Source: Streptomyces sp. ITFR-16
GTDB taxonomy: Bacteria > Actinomycetota > Actinomycetes > Streptomycetales > Streptomycetaceae
Length of the DNA stretch: 64,000 bases
Reading direction: 5' to 3'
Assembly: GCF_031844705.1 (NCBI RefSeq)
Contig: NZ_CP134609.1
Span: forward strand, 5,208,001-5,272,000
In this document: piece by piece, positions 43,579 through 52,514 of the stretch
Numbering within the stretch: position 1 is the stretch's first letter
Layout: the number at the start of each line of letters is the position of its first letter
Program-made: the position numbers and the translations under genes
Notes under the pieces: model-generated
Told to the model about the DNA's origin: nothing
Database searches by the model: none
The model's input: only the letters and a program-made list of their open reading frames with translations

Positions 43579-44913
43579 TCAACACGCCCACCGCACCCGG
43601 TGTTCCGCGAGATGCGCCAGCACCGCGTGGTTCGCCTCCCAGCCGTCCGGGAACTTCACCGTCACGCCCAGCTGGACCGGCTCCGTCGAGGGATGCTCGT
43701 CCAGCAGTTCGGCGACCCCCTCGCGGCAGACCACAATGCAGGCGTGCCGGTGCCGGGACGCCAGCACGCACAGCCGGCCCGTCTCCAGATGGAACGCGGT
43801 CGCGTCCGGGCGGCCGGAGAGCGGATGCAGCACCACCGTCACGTCGAACTCCCGGCCCTGGAGCCGGTTCGCGGTGTCGACCGCCACCCCCGTCACCCCC
43901 AGCTCCGCGAGCGCCGCGCGCACCGCCGCCGCCTGGTCGCGGTGCGCCGTGCCGACCGCGATCCGGTCCGCCGTCACCGGCGCCGCGTCCGGCGACCGCT
44001 CACTGGTGGCCGCCCCGCCCCGGTCCAGGAGCCGGCGCACCACCAGGGCCACCGCCCGGACCGCCTCCGGGTCCGTGCGCGGGGTGTGCCGGGCCGGCAG
44101 CTCCAGCAGCCCCCAGCCCGACTCCGCCGCCTCGTCCAGCACCCGGTCCGCCGCCGACCCGTCCGACGCGACGCCGAAGGACAGCTTCCGGTCGCCGTGG
44201 TCCGTACCGCTGCGGAACGGGGTGTACGGGTAGAACGCGTCCGACACCAGCGGCGCGGCCGAGGCCGGCAGCCGCCAGGAGACCGGCAGCCGGTGCTGCG
44301 GCAGCTCCGGATTGTGCGCGAGCAGCGTGCTCACCGCACTGGCCGACGGGTCGTAGCTCAGCCCCGCCCACTGGTCCGCGCCGACGATCGAGAACGGGTC
44401 CAGCTGCCCCGGGTCCCCGACGAACAGCGCCCGCTCGAAGAGCCCGGCGACGGCCAGCAGCGCGTCCGAACGCATCTGGTACGCCTCGTCCACGATCGCA
44501 TGGCCCCACGGCTCCACGTTCTTCACATGGGCCCACTTGGCCGCCGTCGAGATGACGATGTCGAGCCCCGCCAGATCCGCCGCCTTCGCCGACTTGCGTA
44601 CGTTGTCCAGCCCGTCGAGCACCTTGTCGTACGGGTCGGAGTCGCTGCTGTGCAGCCGGCCGACCGGCAGCCCGGGGTCCTTCTCGGCGAGCCGGACCAC
44701 CAGGTCGTCCACCTGGGCGTTCGTCTGCGCGACCACCATCAGGGGGCGCCCCGCCGCGGCCAGCTCCAGCGCGGCGCGCACCACCAGCGTCGACTTCCCC
44801 GCGCCCGGCGGGGAGTCCACCACGATGCCGCGCGCCGTGCCGTTCAGCGTGTCGTCCAGGATCCGCGCGGTGGCCAGGCCCGCCGCCGCGCCGGGGTCGA
44901 ATACGGCCGTCAC
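43579..44913 (-). CDS. UPF1/Dna2-like superfamily 1 helicase
   Basis: 444 residues with the SF1B motif set: Walker A SPPGAGKST (34-42), motif II VDEAYQ (141-146), motif III VGDPGQLDPF (165-174), motif IV-like WRLPASAAPLVSDAFYP, motif V VAVDTANRLQGREFDVTVV, and motif VI region LCVLASRHRHACIVV. The DEA(x)Q and FYP/VDxxQG-like motifs place it with UPF1/Dna2/AAA_11-AAA_12 proteins rather than UvrD. GTG 44913 overlaps the upstream stop (GTGA), so translation is coupled to the unknown protein before it. Likely an ATP-driven nucleic-acid translocase acting with the nuclease two genes upstream. Confidence 0.85.
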   Translation of the reverse strand: MTAVFDPGAAAGLATARILDDTLNGTARGIVVDSPPGAGKSTLVVRAALELAAAGRPLMVVAQTNAQVDDLVVRLAEKDPGLPVGRLHSSDSDPYDKVLDGLDNVRKSAKAADLAGLDIVISTAAKWAHVKNVEPWGHAIVDEAYQMRSDALLAVAGLFERALFVGDPGQLDPFSIVGADQWAGLSYDPSASAVSTLLAHNPELPQHRLPVSWRLPASAAPLVSDAFYPYTPFRSGTDHGDRKLSFGVASDGSAADRVLDEAAESGWGLLELPARHTPRTDPEAVRAVALVVRRLLDRGGAATSERSPDAAPVTADRIAVGTAHRDQAAAVRAALAELGVTGVAVDTANRLQGREFDVTVVLHPLSGRPDATAFHLETGRLCVLASRHRHACIVVCREGVAELLDEHPSTEPVQLGVTVKFPDGWEANHAVLAHLAEHRVRWAC

Positions 44914-46526
44914 AGCAGGTCCTCCGGGGTCACGGGGTCGGGGCGCTCCGCCGTCGCACCGGCGCCCGGCGGGCCGCCGTGGGTCCACGGGGTCTCCTCC
45001 GCCTCCGGCAGCTGCGGGCCGCCGCGCTGGTCGTGTTCGAACAGGGTCCAGGCGATCCGGTCGCCCGGCTCAGGGACGGACCCCGGCGCCGGCTCCTTGC
45101 CCCGGCCCATCCGGTCCATGATCCGCAGCACCAGCGCGGGCGCGGCACCCGCCGCCTCCCCGTCCGCCGGGACGTACCCCGCGAACTCGGCGGTCTGCGG
45201 CTTCCCGTCCAGCGAGCGGTAGACCTTGACCCGCTCGCCCAGCTGCGGCCGCTCGTCGGTCCGGACGGTGACCAGCGGGCGCGGCGAGGGGCGCTTGGAC
45301 TCGCTGTACGCCATCTCCACCGCCACCACCTCGCCGAGGAACGCCTCGCCCGCCAGCCGGCGGCCGGCCAGCACCAGCGGATCGTCCAGCGCCTCCTGGG
45401 CCTCCAGCTGGGCCTGCGCCGTCTCCCGCGCGGCCAGCTTGCGGGCCGCCGTCACCGCGTCGTCCCGGCGCGGCTGGGGCGGCTCCCCGGCGCGCACCCG
45501 GTCGCGGTGGCCGGTGAACGACCAGCGGTCGCGGGTCCAGCGGTCCTCGGTCCTGCTCCCCTCGGGCAGCTCCCGCAGCAGGTCGAGCCCCCGCCACACC
45601 GCGTCCCAGGTCGGCCGCAGCACCCCGGCCAGCAGCGCCCTGATCTCCCGCTCGGCCGCCGTCAGCGCGGCCAGCCGGGCATCGGCCGCCAGCCCGTCCT
45701 CGGCGGCGGCGAGCGAGCCGCGCGCCCGGTCGTACCGCTCGATCGCCGGGGCCAGCAGCCGGTTGTCGAAGTCCGGGTCGGTGGCCGGGCCGGCCGGCGG
45801 GCACAGCAGCTGACCGGCGGCGTCCCGGGCCAGCTCGGCGCGGAGCGCGGCCTCGGCGCCGGACTCGCCGGCCGGCGGGTCGATCCAGGCGAGCAGGGCG
45901 CCCAGATGCTGGTCCTCCAGCGTGGACTGGCCGCTCGCCCAGTGCCGGTTGAGCAGATCCGTGCAGGCCAGCAGCAGCGAGGAGCCCGGCACCCGGGCGC
46001 GCTCGCCGTAGTGCGTCAGCCAGCGGCCCAGCAGCGGGACCCGGGCCGGCGCCGGGTACGGGGTGTCGGGGTCGTCCTCGGCGGTGCGCCGGAACCGCAT
46101 CGAGCGGCCGAGCAGCCGGACGAACTCGATGCCCGCCCGGCTCGGCACGATCAGCTGGGCCGCGTCCGTGCACAGCTCGGTCTCGACCTTGGCCTTCTTG
46201 CCGGTCGCGGGGTCCGTCTCGTTGCGCTCGGCCGGTTCGATCACGTCCGTGTACGCCTCGATGTGCGGCAGGACCGCCTCGGCCAGCTCGGCGAGGAACG
46301 CGGAGCGCAGGTCCCGGTCGCGCGGCTGGGCCACCACCAGCAGCCGGGGCGCGTCCCGGTCGGTGCCGACGAGGGCGCCGAGCGGGGCTCCCGCCTCGCC
46401 CGCGGTGGTGAGCGGCACCAGGACGAGCGGCCGGTCGGTGAGCCGGCGGTGGCGGACGGTGGCCGTGGGCCGGGCCCGGCCGCTCTCCACGGCCTCCAGC
46501 CGGGCCAGGGTGCTGATCAGTGACAT
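44910..46526 (-). CDS. Unknown 538-residue protein of the nuclease-helicase operon
   Basis: 538 residues, no signal peptide or membrane helix. Features: an N-terminal beta-rich part (TVRHRRLTDRPLVLVPLTTAGEAGAPLGALVGTD), a helical middle with LLACTDLLNRHWASGQSTLEDQHLGALLAWIDPP, an Arg-rich DRWTRDRWSFTGHRDRVRAG, and a C-terminal part with VAVEMAYSESKRPSPRPLVTVRTD. I recognise no catalytic motif. It starts within the nuclease 3' end (10-bp overlap) and ends inside the helicase start (4-bp overlap). Constant coupling to both suggests a structural or loading subunit of one complex. Confidence 0.8.
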   Translation of the reverse strand: MSLISTLARLEAVESGRARPTATVRHRRLTDRPLVLVPLTTAGEAGAPLGALVGTDRDAPRLLVVAQPRDRDLRSAFLAELAEAVLPHIEAYTDVIEPAERNETDPATGKKAKVETELCTDAAQLIVPSRAGIEFVRLLGRSMRFRRTAEDDPDTPYPAPARVPLLGRWLTHYGERARVPGSSLLLACTDLLNRHWASGQSTLEDQHLGALLAWIDPPAGESGAEAALRAELARDAAGQLLCPPAGPATDPDFDNRLLAPAIERYDRARGSLAAAEDGLAADARLAALTAAEREIRALLAGVLRPTWDAVWRGLDLLRELPEGSRTEDRWTRDRWSFTGHRDRVRAGEPPQPRRDDAVTAARKLAARETAQAQLEAQEALDDPLVLAGRRLAGEAFLGEVVAVEMAYSESKRPSPRPLVTVRTDERPQLGERVKVYRSLDGKPQTAEFAGYVPADGEAAGAAPALVLRIMDRMGRGKEPAPGSVPEPGDRIAWTLFEHDQRGGPQLPEAEETPWTHGGPPGAGATAERPDPVTPEDLL

Positions 46527-47728
46527 GCGGTGCGGCCCTCCAGAGCCTCGGCGCGCAGGGCCGCCGCGCGGCGCAGGGCGGCGACCGCGGGATCCGCCGG
46601 ATCGCCCTCCTTGCCCGCGGCCGCCGCGAGCACCTCGCCGACCGTGGTCAGCCCGCCCAGCTCGCCGCGCACGCCGCGTCCGAGCGCCTCGACGGCCCCG
46701 GCCGCGCGTGCCTTGCCCCGGCAGTGGAACGCCAGCTCGCAGGCGGCCAGGCACTCCGGCGCGTACGCCGCGGCGACGGACTCGACCGCGCTGTCCAGCT
46801 CCTCGGGCGAGCGCTCCGGGTCGAACGTGGTGCCCTCGGGCAGGGCGGCCGCGATCTCGTCGATCCGGGTGAGCCTGGTCAGCTGGCGGCGGGTGACCGC
46901 GCGCTGCTTGCGCACGTCGACGACGGAGGCGGCCGGCAGGTTGGAGAAGTCCTTGGGGCAGACCAGCAGCACCCGGTGGCCGACCCCGGCGCCCTCGGTC
47001 ACCTCGGCGACCCGCTCCAGCGCCAGGACGTACACGGCGGACTGGCGGGCCGCCGCGCCGACCTTCGCGGCGTCGGCGGAGCTGTCGATCATGGGGAAGG
47101 ACTTGATCTCCACGACGGTCCAGGTGCCGTCGGGGTGGACCACCACCGCGTCCGGCTCCAGATAGGCGGGGGAGCCCGCCACGTCCAGGGCCAGCATCGG
47201 GTGGTCCAGCAGCGACCAGCCGCCGGCCCCGGTGGCCTCCCGCAGGGCGAGCGCGGTGCGCGCGGCCCGGCCCTCGGGCCCGGCCGCCGTCAGATCCGGC
47301 ACCCGGACGTCCCGGGGCGGCTCGCCCCGGCCGCCGAGCCGCTCGTGCAGCAGGCGCATCAGCTCCGTACCGCCGTCGGCCTTGACCCTGGCCTCGAAGG
47401 CGTTGCCCCGCATGAAGGCGAACTGGGACTGGCCGAAGGGGGCCGGAGAGCCGAGGGCGGTGGCGAGCGCGGCCTTGTCGACCCCCGCCCCGTCGAGCAG
47501 GGCGCGCCGCTTGCAGCCGGGGTTGGCGGCGAGGGCGGCGAGCGCGCGGGCGTCCAGCGGGCGCGGGGCGACCGCCGGGCCCCTCAGCTCAGCGAGCCGC
47601 CGTCGCAGCGTCACCGCCCCCGGCTCGCCCTGCGGAGGCGGGGACGTCGGCCGGGGCAGGTGGGCCGGCCGGCGCCGCTGCGTCGGTGGGGTCTGCGGAG
47701 GAGGTCCGCTGGCCGGGGATTCGCTCAC
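46517..47728 (-). CDS. RecB-type PD-(D/E)XK nuclease with predicted 4Fe-4S cluster
   Basis: 403 residues from GTG 47728. Nuclease motifs: GNAFEARV (Glu112), EPDAVVV (Asp193), VEIKSF (Glu208, Lys210) and RQSAVY (Gln229, Tyr233), the RecB/Cas4 arrangement. One Cys before the domain (Cys72, NPGCKRR) and three after it (Cys326, Cys330, Cys336 in ECLAACELAFHC) match the split iron-sulphur clusters of Cas4, AddB and Dna2, with C-x3-C-x5-C spacing. The start is uncertain: ATG 47758, GTG 47728 and GTG 47614 are possible, and the frame overlaps the PAP2 3' end. First gene of the operon. Confidence 0.8.
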   Translation of the reverse strand: MSESPASGPPPQTPPTQRRRPAHLPRPTSPPPQGEPGAVTLRRRLAELRGPAVAPRPLDARALAALAANPGCKRRALLDGAGVDKAALATALGSPAPFGQSQFAFMRGNAFEARVKADGGTELMRLLHERLGGRGEPPRDVRVPDLTAAGPEGRAARTALALREATGAGGWSLLDHPMLALDVAGSPAYLEPDAVVVHPDGTWTVVEIKSFPMIDSSADAAKVGAAARQSAVYVLALERVAEVTEGAGVGHRVLLVCPKDFSNLPAASVVDVRKQRAVTRRQLTRLTRIDEIAAALPEGTTFDPERSPEELDSAVESVAAAYAPECLAACELAFHCRGKARAAGAVEALGRGVRGELGGLTTVGEVLAAAAGKEGDPADPAVAALRRAAALRAEALEGRTACH

Positions 47729-48560
47729 CCGCGGAAGTCTTGCATCCGGCACTGACATCCGGGGACTTCGTGGTCGCGGACACCCGTGCGAAGCGGGTCA
47801 CGGCGGCCTGCTTGGCCCGGTCGGCGAGGCGCATCACGGGCCGGGCGAGCAGGGCCCCGACGCCCATGACGGCGGCGCCGGCGACGGCGTCGAGGAAGTA
47901 GTGGTTGGCGGTGCCCATCACGACGAAGGTGGTGAGCAGCGGGTAGGCGATGCCGGCGGCCCGGACGAGCGGGTGCTTGCCGTGGCGCCACAGGAGGATG
48001 CCGCACCACAGGGACCAGCCGACGTGCAGGCTGGGCATCGCCGCGTACTGGTTGGTCATGCCGCCCATGCCGCGCGGCGCGCTCGCCTCGGCGCCCCACC
48101 AGCCGTACGAGCTGTACTGGGCCATCGTGTCGACGAAGCCGTGTCCGGCGGACAGCAGCCGGGGCGGGCAGGTCGGCATCAGCGTGAAGCCGATCAGGCC
48201 GAGCATGGTCGAGGTCATCAGCCAGGTGCGGGCCCTGCGGTAGGCCGCCGAGTGGCGCCGGAAGATCCAGATCAGGACGGCCGGGGTGACCAGGTAGTGC
48301 AGGGAGGCGTAGGCGAAGTCGGCGGGTATGCCTATGGAGGCGTGCGCCGTGAACAGCCGGTTGAGCGGGTGTTCGGCGTTGAGGAACAGGGTCTGTTCCA
48401 GATGAAGGATGCGCAGACCGTGGTCGACGGCCGTGGACACGTCCCCGCGGACCAGGAGTCTGCCGCCGGAGTATGCCGCGTACACCAGGGCCAGGAGCGG
48501 CAGCTCGGTCCACCAACGAGGCCGTTGGTGCGGCGCGGGCGCGGTGGTGGCATGCGGCAT
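47589..48560 (-). CDS. PAP2-superfamily membrane phosphatase/transferase (Ipt1/Aur1-like)
   Basis: 323 residues with six predicted membrane helices. The PAP2_3 signatures are [21 protein letters not shown] (catalytic His) and [13 protein letters not shown] (His and Asp). Relatives act on lipid phosphates or transfer inositol phosphate. The C-terminal 60 residues are low-complexity and cytoplasmic. GGAG 9 nt before ATG 48560 supports that start. The 3' end overlaps the predicted nuclease 5' end by up to 140 bp in another frame, so one of the two boundaries may be misplaced. Confidence 0.85.
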   Translation of the reverse strand: MPHATTAPAPHQRPRWWTELPLLALVYAAYSGGRLLVRGDVSTAVDHGLRILHLEQTLFLNAEHPLNRLFTAHASIGIPADFAYASLHYLVTPAVLIWIFRRHSAAYRRARTWLMTSTMLGLIGFTLMPTCPPRLLSAGHGFVDTMAQYSSYGWWGAEASAPRGMGGMTNQYAAMPSLHVGWSLWCGILLWRHGKHPLVRAAGIAYPLLTTFVVMGTANHYFLDAVAGAAVMGVGALLARPVMRLADRAKQAAVTRFARVSATTKSPDVSAGCKTSAGERIPGQRTSSADPTDAAAPAGPPAPADVPASAGRAGGGDAATAAR

Positions 48561-48786
48561 CCGGAAGTTCTCCATCATGTGTTCATGCGGCCGACGGCGG
48601 GCGTTCAACCGTACGGTGCACGTCGGCCTTGATTCCCCCGGGGGTGCCGGTCCGCACCCCACAGGTGCGAGGACGCTGGTGCGGCCCCCCGGGTTGCCTC
48701 GCGGGCAGGTGCGGGATGATGGAAATCCGGACGATGATCTCAGATCCAGCATCCTGAGGTCACAGTTTTCGAGGGAGAGCCGTCAC

Positions 48787-49383
48787 ATGGCACCGCGCAT
48801 CCTGCTGGCCCGCCACGGGCAGACGGAATGGTCCGTCAAGGGCAATCACACCGGCAGGACGGACATTCCGCTGCTCGACGCCGGGCGGGCCGGGGCCAAG
48901 CTGCTGGGCGAGCGGCTGCACCGGGGGCCGTGGGCGGACCTGCCCGGCCTGGAGGTCCGCACGAGTCCGCTGCTGCGGGCCGCCGAGACCTGCGAGCTGG
49001 CGGGCTTCGGCGGGCGCGCGGAGCGGTGGGACGCGCTGATGGAGTACGACTACGGGGCGTACGAGGGCCTGACCCCGGCCCAGATCAAGGCGGGCCGCCC
49101 CGACTGGTTCATCTGGCGCGACGGGGTCCCGGAGGGGGAGACCCTGGCCGAGCTGTCCGCCCGGGCCGACGAGATCGTGGCGTGGGCGCGCTCGGCGGAC
49201 CGCGACGTCCTGGTCTTCGCGCACGGGCACATCCTGCGGGCGCTGGGGGCGCGGTGGCTGGGCGAGGACGTGTCCTTCGCCGCCCGCATCCGCCTGGACC
49301 CGACGTCCCTGTCGGTGCTGGGCTGGGCGTACGACGCGCCGGCGCTGGAACGCTGGAACGACACGGGGCACCTGGAGCGGTGA
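48787..49383 (+). CDS. Histidine phosphatase (phosphoglycerate mutase-like)
   Basis: 198 residues. The catalytic [10 protein letters not shown] is at the N-terminus, with the second Arg in RTSPLLRA, the acid in [17 protein letters not shown], and the second His in [12 protein letters not shown]. The broad family includes acid phosphatases and phosphoglycerate mutases; this resembles the small phosphatases. GGGAGAG precedes ATG 48787. It ends at a strong bidirectional terminator. Confidence 0.9.
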   Translation: MAPRILLARHGQTEWSVKGNHTGRTDIPLLDAGRAGAKLLGERLHRGPWADLPGLEVRTSPLLRAAETCELAGFGGRAERWDALMEYDYGAYEGLTPAQIKAGRPDWFIWRDGVPEGETLAELSARADEIVAWARSADRDVLVFAHGHILRALGARWLGEDVSFAARIRLDPTSLSVLGWAYDAPALERWNDTGHLER

Positions 49384-49392
49384 GCCGTCCCG

Positions 49393-49454
49393 GCCTGTCC
49401 GGCGTTTGAGGACGGAACCCTTCGCCCCGGTCCGTCCTCAAACGCCGGACAGGC
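49393..49454. terminator. Bidirectional terminator, Streptomyces intergenic repeat
   Basis: A perfect 24-bp stem (49393-49416 with 49431-49454) and 14-nt loop. The arm contains GCCTGTCCGGCGTTTGAGGA. It lies between convergent genes and overlaps the last codons of the XRE-TPR gene. Confidence 0.9.
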
Positions 49455-50805
49455 TGAAAGGCGCATGGCGGTCCAGGAAGGACCTCACCTCCGGGGTGCC
49501 CCCGGCCCGGGGGGTCAGGACGGTCACCGCGTCGGCCAGCATGGTGCGGATGCGGGAGGAGTGGACCTGGTCCAGCAGGTCCAGCACCTGGTGGCCCGTC
49601 TCCGCCGCCTCCTCCACCAGCCCCGCCCGCGCCAGGTCCGTCGTCAGCTCCGCCCGGTACAGCGCCAGGTTCCGCGTGAAGTGCGGGTCCTGGAGCCGCG
49701 TCGCCCGCCGCGCGTGCCGGGCCGCCCGCGACCAGTCGCCCAGCGCCGACCAGCACTGCGCCTCCAGCATCTCCAGCTCCGCCTCCCGGAAGAAGGTCAT
49801 CCACTCCGGGTCCGCACCGGACGGGCCCCGCCCGAACGCGGTGTGCGCCCGCCCGAGCGCCCGTTCGCAGCCGGTGCGGTCGCCGAGCCCCGCCCGGCCG
49901 CCCGCCTCCCGCAGGGCCAGCAGCGCCAGCAGCCGGGACGAGCCCAGCGGCTTGGCGGCCCGCTGCCCCGCCTCGGCCGCCCGTACCGACTCGCGCGCCC
50001 TGCCCGTGTCCCGCGCCAGGAACGACGCGTTGCAGAACGCGTGCGCCTCCAGGGCCGCGTCCCCGGCCACCCGGGCCGTCGCCAGCGCCTCCGCGTAGTG
50101 CGAGCGGGCGTCCTCGAAGCGGCCCGAGTCATGGGCCAGCCAGCCCACCGAGATGGCCAGCTCACCGGCCCCGCTGTGCAGCCGGTCCGTGGTGGAGCGC
50201 CGGGCCGCCGTTCCGGAGTCGAGCAGCGCGTATGCCGCCCGCAGCGGCCGTGAGGCCCGCCGGTACAGTCCGTCGCCGCCGTGCCGGTCGTCCAGCAGCC
50301 GGATCTGCCGTACCGCCTTCTCGACGGCACTCACCTCCGCCTCGCCGACCCGGCGCTGCGCGGGCAGGGAGACGGCGGACGTGCCGCCGATGCCCAGGCC
50401 CAGGGAGGTGGCGGCCACCGCGGTGGTGCCGCTCGTCATGAATACGCGACGCAGCACGTCGCTCTCCTCGTCGGTGTCGCCGCCGGGCACCAGCAGCGGG
50501 GAAGTCGGGGGTGGCGGGGCGGCCGCCCCGGGCCTGGCCGCCCGGCCGCGTACCGTCTCGCGCGGCGAGAAGCCCAGGTCCGCCAGGGTCGCCCCGGGGA
50601 ACATGTGCAGGAAGACCCGCTCGTACGCGTAGTTGGGACAGCGGATCTCGCCGGACTCCACGCGTCCGATGTACCGGGCGTCGCACGCGACCTGCTCACC
50701 GATCTCGCGAGCGGACCTGCGTACCGCGGCAGCGAACTCCCCGGCGGAGCGCTGTCCGCGCAGCCGCCGGAAGGCGAGGTTGGGAACTGCCCGTGTCGAC
50801 ACCAT
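49438..50805 (-). CDS. XRE-type regulator with TPR-like repeats
   Basis: 455 residues. An HTH near the N-terminus (FAAAVRRSAREIGEQVACDARYIGRVESGEIRCPNYAYERVFLHMF) is followed by a Pro/Ala linker and about 270 residues of helical repeats with TPR periodicity (GWLAHDSGRFEDARSHYAEALATARVAGDAALEAHAFCNAS and similar). Streptomyces carry many such proteins with roles in development and antibiotic control. ATG 50805 has GAGAGGG upstream. It is divergent from the small gene at 51046 with a 240-bp gap that probably holds its operator. Confidence 0.85.
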   Translation of the reverse strand: MVSTRAVPNLAFRRLRGQRSAGEFAAAVRRSAREIGEQVACDARYIGRVESGEIRCPNYAYERVFLHMFPGATLADLGFSPRETVRGRAARPGAAAPPPPTSPLLVPGGDTDEESDVLRRVFMTSGTTAVAATSLGLGIGGTSAVSLPAQRRVGEAEVSAVEKAVRQIRLLDDRHGGDGLYRRASRPLRAAYALLDSGTAARRSTTDRLHSGAGELAISVGWLAHDSGRFEDARSHYAEALATARVAGDAALEAHAFCNASFLARDTGRARESVRAAEAGQRAAKPLGSSRLLALLALREAGGRAGLGDRTGCERALGRAHTAFGRGPSGADPEWMTFFREAELEMLEAQCWSALGDWSRAARHARRATRLQDPHFTRNLALYRAELTTDLARAGLVEEAAETGHQVLDLLDQVHSSRIRTMLADAVTVLTPRAGGTPEVRSFLDRHAPFSLSGV

Positions 50806-51045
50806 GGCGGGGCCCTCTCTGGTGCGAGCCGGGCGCTGTTTCCGGTGTCCCGGCGGAGCAAGAACGTACCTGCTGTGACAGGTCGCACACGCAGAGTTTC
50901 CTGACAAAGCGGGCATCTCGCCCGTGATCCGCCATGAACTGCCACCCTTTGCGGCGGTGCTGCACCGTAGCCCTTGACGTGGTCCGGGCGTTGGTCCATG
51001 TGGAGACGGAGTCCGGCTCCGCCCGGCGATGAGAGGAGAGGTCCC

Positions 51046-51483
51046 TTGTTGCATCCCGTGTTGCATCTCGACATGGCGACCGGCACCACGGCCCCCGCGG
51101 AGGAGACCGGTGCGCCGGCCACGGCGCCGGAGCCCGAGCCCTGCGACCTGGTGACCGTCCCGGCCCGGCAGGGCCTGGAGGCGGTCGACATCCTGCGCCG
51201 GGGCGCGGACCAGGAGGCCGTCGGCCCGGTCCTGCACGACGGCGCCTGCGCCACCCTCGGCTTCCTGGTGCCGCCCGGCACCGCGCAGGGCTGGGACGTA
51301 CCGGGCAGCGCCTGTACGCAGACCGACGGCCGAGGGCTGCGCATCCCCGCCGAGCCGCCGGTCTCCGGCAGCGGCTGGCTGCTGCCGCCCGCCGTGGACA
51401 TCCCGGTCACCGACCCGGCCGTGCTGCGGGCCGCGCTCGACCAGGCGGCCCGGCTCATCGAGGCGGCCGACAACTGCCGCTGA
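51046..51483 (+). CDS. Conserved small protein of unknown function
   Basis: About 145 residues, acidic and Pro/Ala-rich at the N-terminus, with no signal peptide. GAGAGGAGAG at 51031-51040 suits a TTG start at 51046; GTG 51058 and ATG 51073 are alternatives. It is divergent from the XRE-TPR gene, an arrangement often seen in Streptomyces for regulator and small partner pairs, so a functional link is possible. No motif recognised. Confidence 0.6.
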   Translation: MLHPVLHLDMATGTTAPAEETGAPATAPEPEPCDLVTVPARQGLEAVDILRRGADQEAVGPVLHDGACATLGFLVPPGTAQGWDVPGSACTQTDGRGLRIPAEPPVSGSGWLLPPAVDIPVTDPAVLRAALDQAARLIEAADNCR

Positions 51484-51580
51484 GCCCATAATGGCCGGAC
51501 GGCGGGCGCCCCGATCAGCCCGTCGCGGCCGGTCCCGTACCGGCCCCGGACCCGATGAGCAGTGAGCAGGGACGAGAGCA

Positions 51581-52498
51581 GTGGCACGTCGAGGAGCGGC
51601 CGGCGGCGCGGGCGGAAAGCGCGCGGACCGCAGGGCCGACCGCAAGGCCGCGCGCGGCGCCGGAGAGCCGGGCAACGTCCGCGAACCGGTGGACGGCGGC
51701 CTCGCCGAACTCGTCCCCGACCGGGAGCGCCGGCGCGCCTGGACCCTGACGATCGACGGCGCCCCGCAGTCCCATGTGGACCTCGACGACCCGACGTACC
51801 TCTCCTTCGAGTACCAGCGCCGCATCGGGCACATCGCCGACCTCGCCGCGCCCGCGGGACAGCCGCTGCACGTCGTCCACCTCGGCGGCGGCGCCTTCAC
51901 CCTCGCCCGCTACATCGCCGCGACCCGCCCCCGCTCCACCCAGCAGATCGTCGAGGTGGACGCCGCCCTCGTCCAGCTGGTGCGCCGCGAACTGCCGCTG
52001 GACCCGCAGGCCAGGATCAGGGTCCGCGCCACCGACGCCCGCGCCGGGCTCGGGAAGATCCAGGACGGCTGGGCCGACCTCGTCATCGCCGACGTCTTCA
52101 GCGGGGCCCGTACCCCCGCCCACCTGACCAGCACCGAATTCCTCGCCGAGGTCCGCCGCGTCCTGAAACCCGGCGGGACCTACGCGGCCAACCTCGCCGA
52201 CGGGCCACCGCTGGCCCATCTGCGCGGCCAGATCGCCACCGCCGCCACCGTCTTCCCCGAACTGACGCTCGCCGCCGACCCGGCCGTCTGGCGCGGCCGC
52301 CGCTTCGGCAACGCCGTGCTGCTCGCCTCCGACGTGGCGCCGAGGACCGCGGAGCTGACCCGCCGGGTGGCGACCGACCCGCACCCCGGACGCGTCGAAC
52401 ACGGCCGGGCGCTCGCCGACTTCACCGGCGGCGCCGCCCCGGTGCACGACGCGGACGCCAGGCCCTCACCGCCGCCGCCCGCCTCCGCGTTCGACTGA
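51581..52498 (+). CDS. Spermidine synthase-like methyltransferase-fold protein
   Basis: 305 residues. A basic disordered N-terminus (about 40) is followed by the aminopropyltransferase fold: DLDDPTYLSFEYQRRIGHI, the SAM/dcSAM-binding VVHLGGGAFTLARYI, EVDAALVQLVRREL, ATDARAGL and DLVIADVFSGA. It lacks the N-terminal tetramerisation domain of true spermidine synthases, and in many actinobacteria these stand-alone versions have unknown roles. It starts at GTG 51581, with no partner gene for decarboxylated SAM production nearby. Confidence 0.85.
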   Translation: MARRGAAGGAGGKRADRRADRKAARGAGEPGNVREPVDGGLAELVPDRERRRAWTLTIDGAPQSHVDLDDPTYLSFEYQRRIGHIADLAAPAGQPLHVVHLGGGAFTLARYIAATRPRSTQQIVEVDAALVQLVRRELPLDPQARIRVRATDARAGLGKIQDGWADLVIADVFSGARTPAHLTSTEFLAEVRRVLKPGGTYAANLADGPPLAHLRGQIATAATVFPELTLAADPAVWRGRRFGNAVLLASDVAPRTAELTRRVATDPHPGRVEHGRALADFTGGAAPVHDADARPSPPPPASAFD

Positions 52499-52514
52499 GC
52501 CGGGGCGCGCCGGA

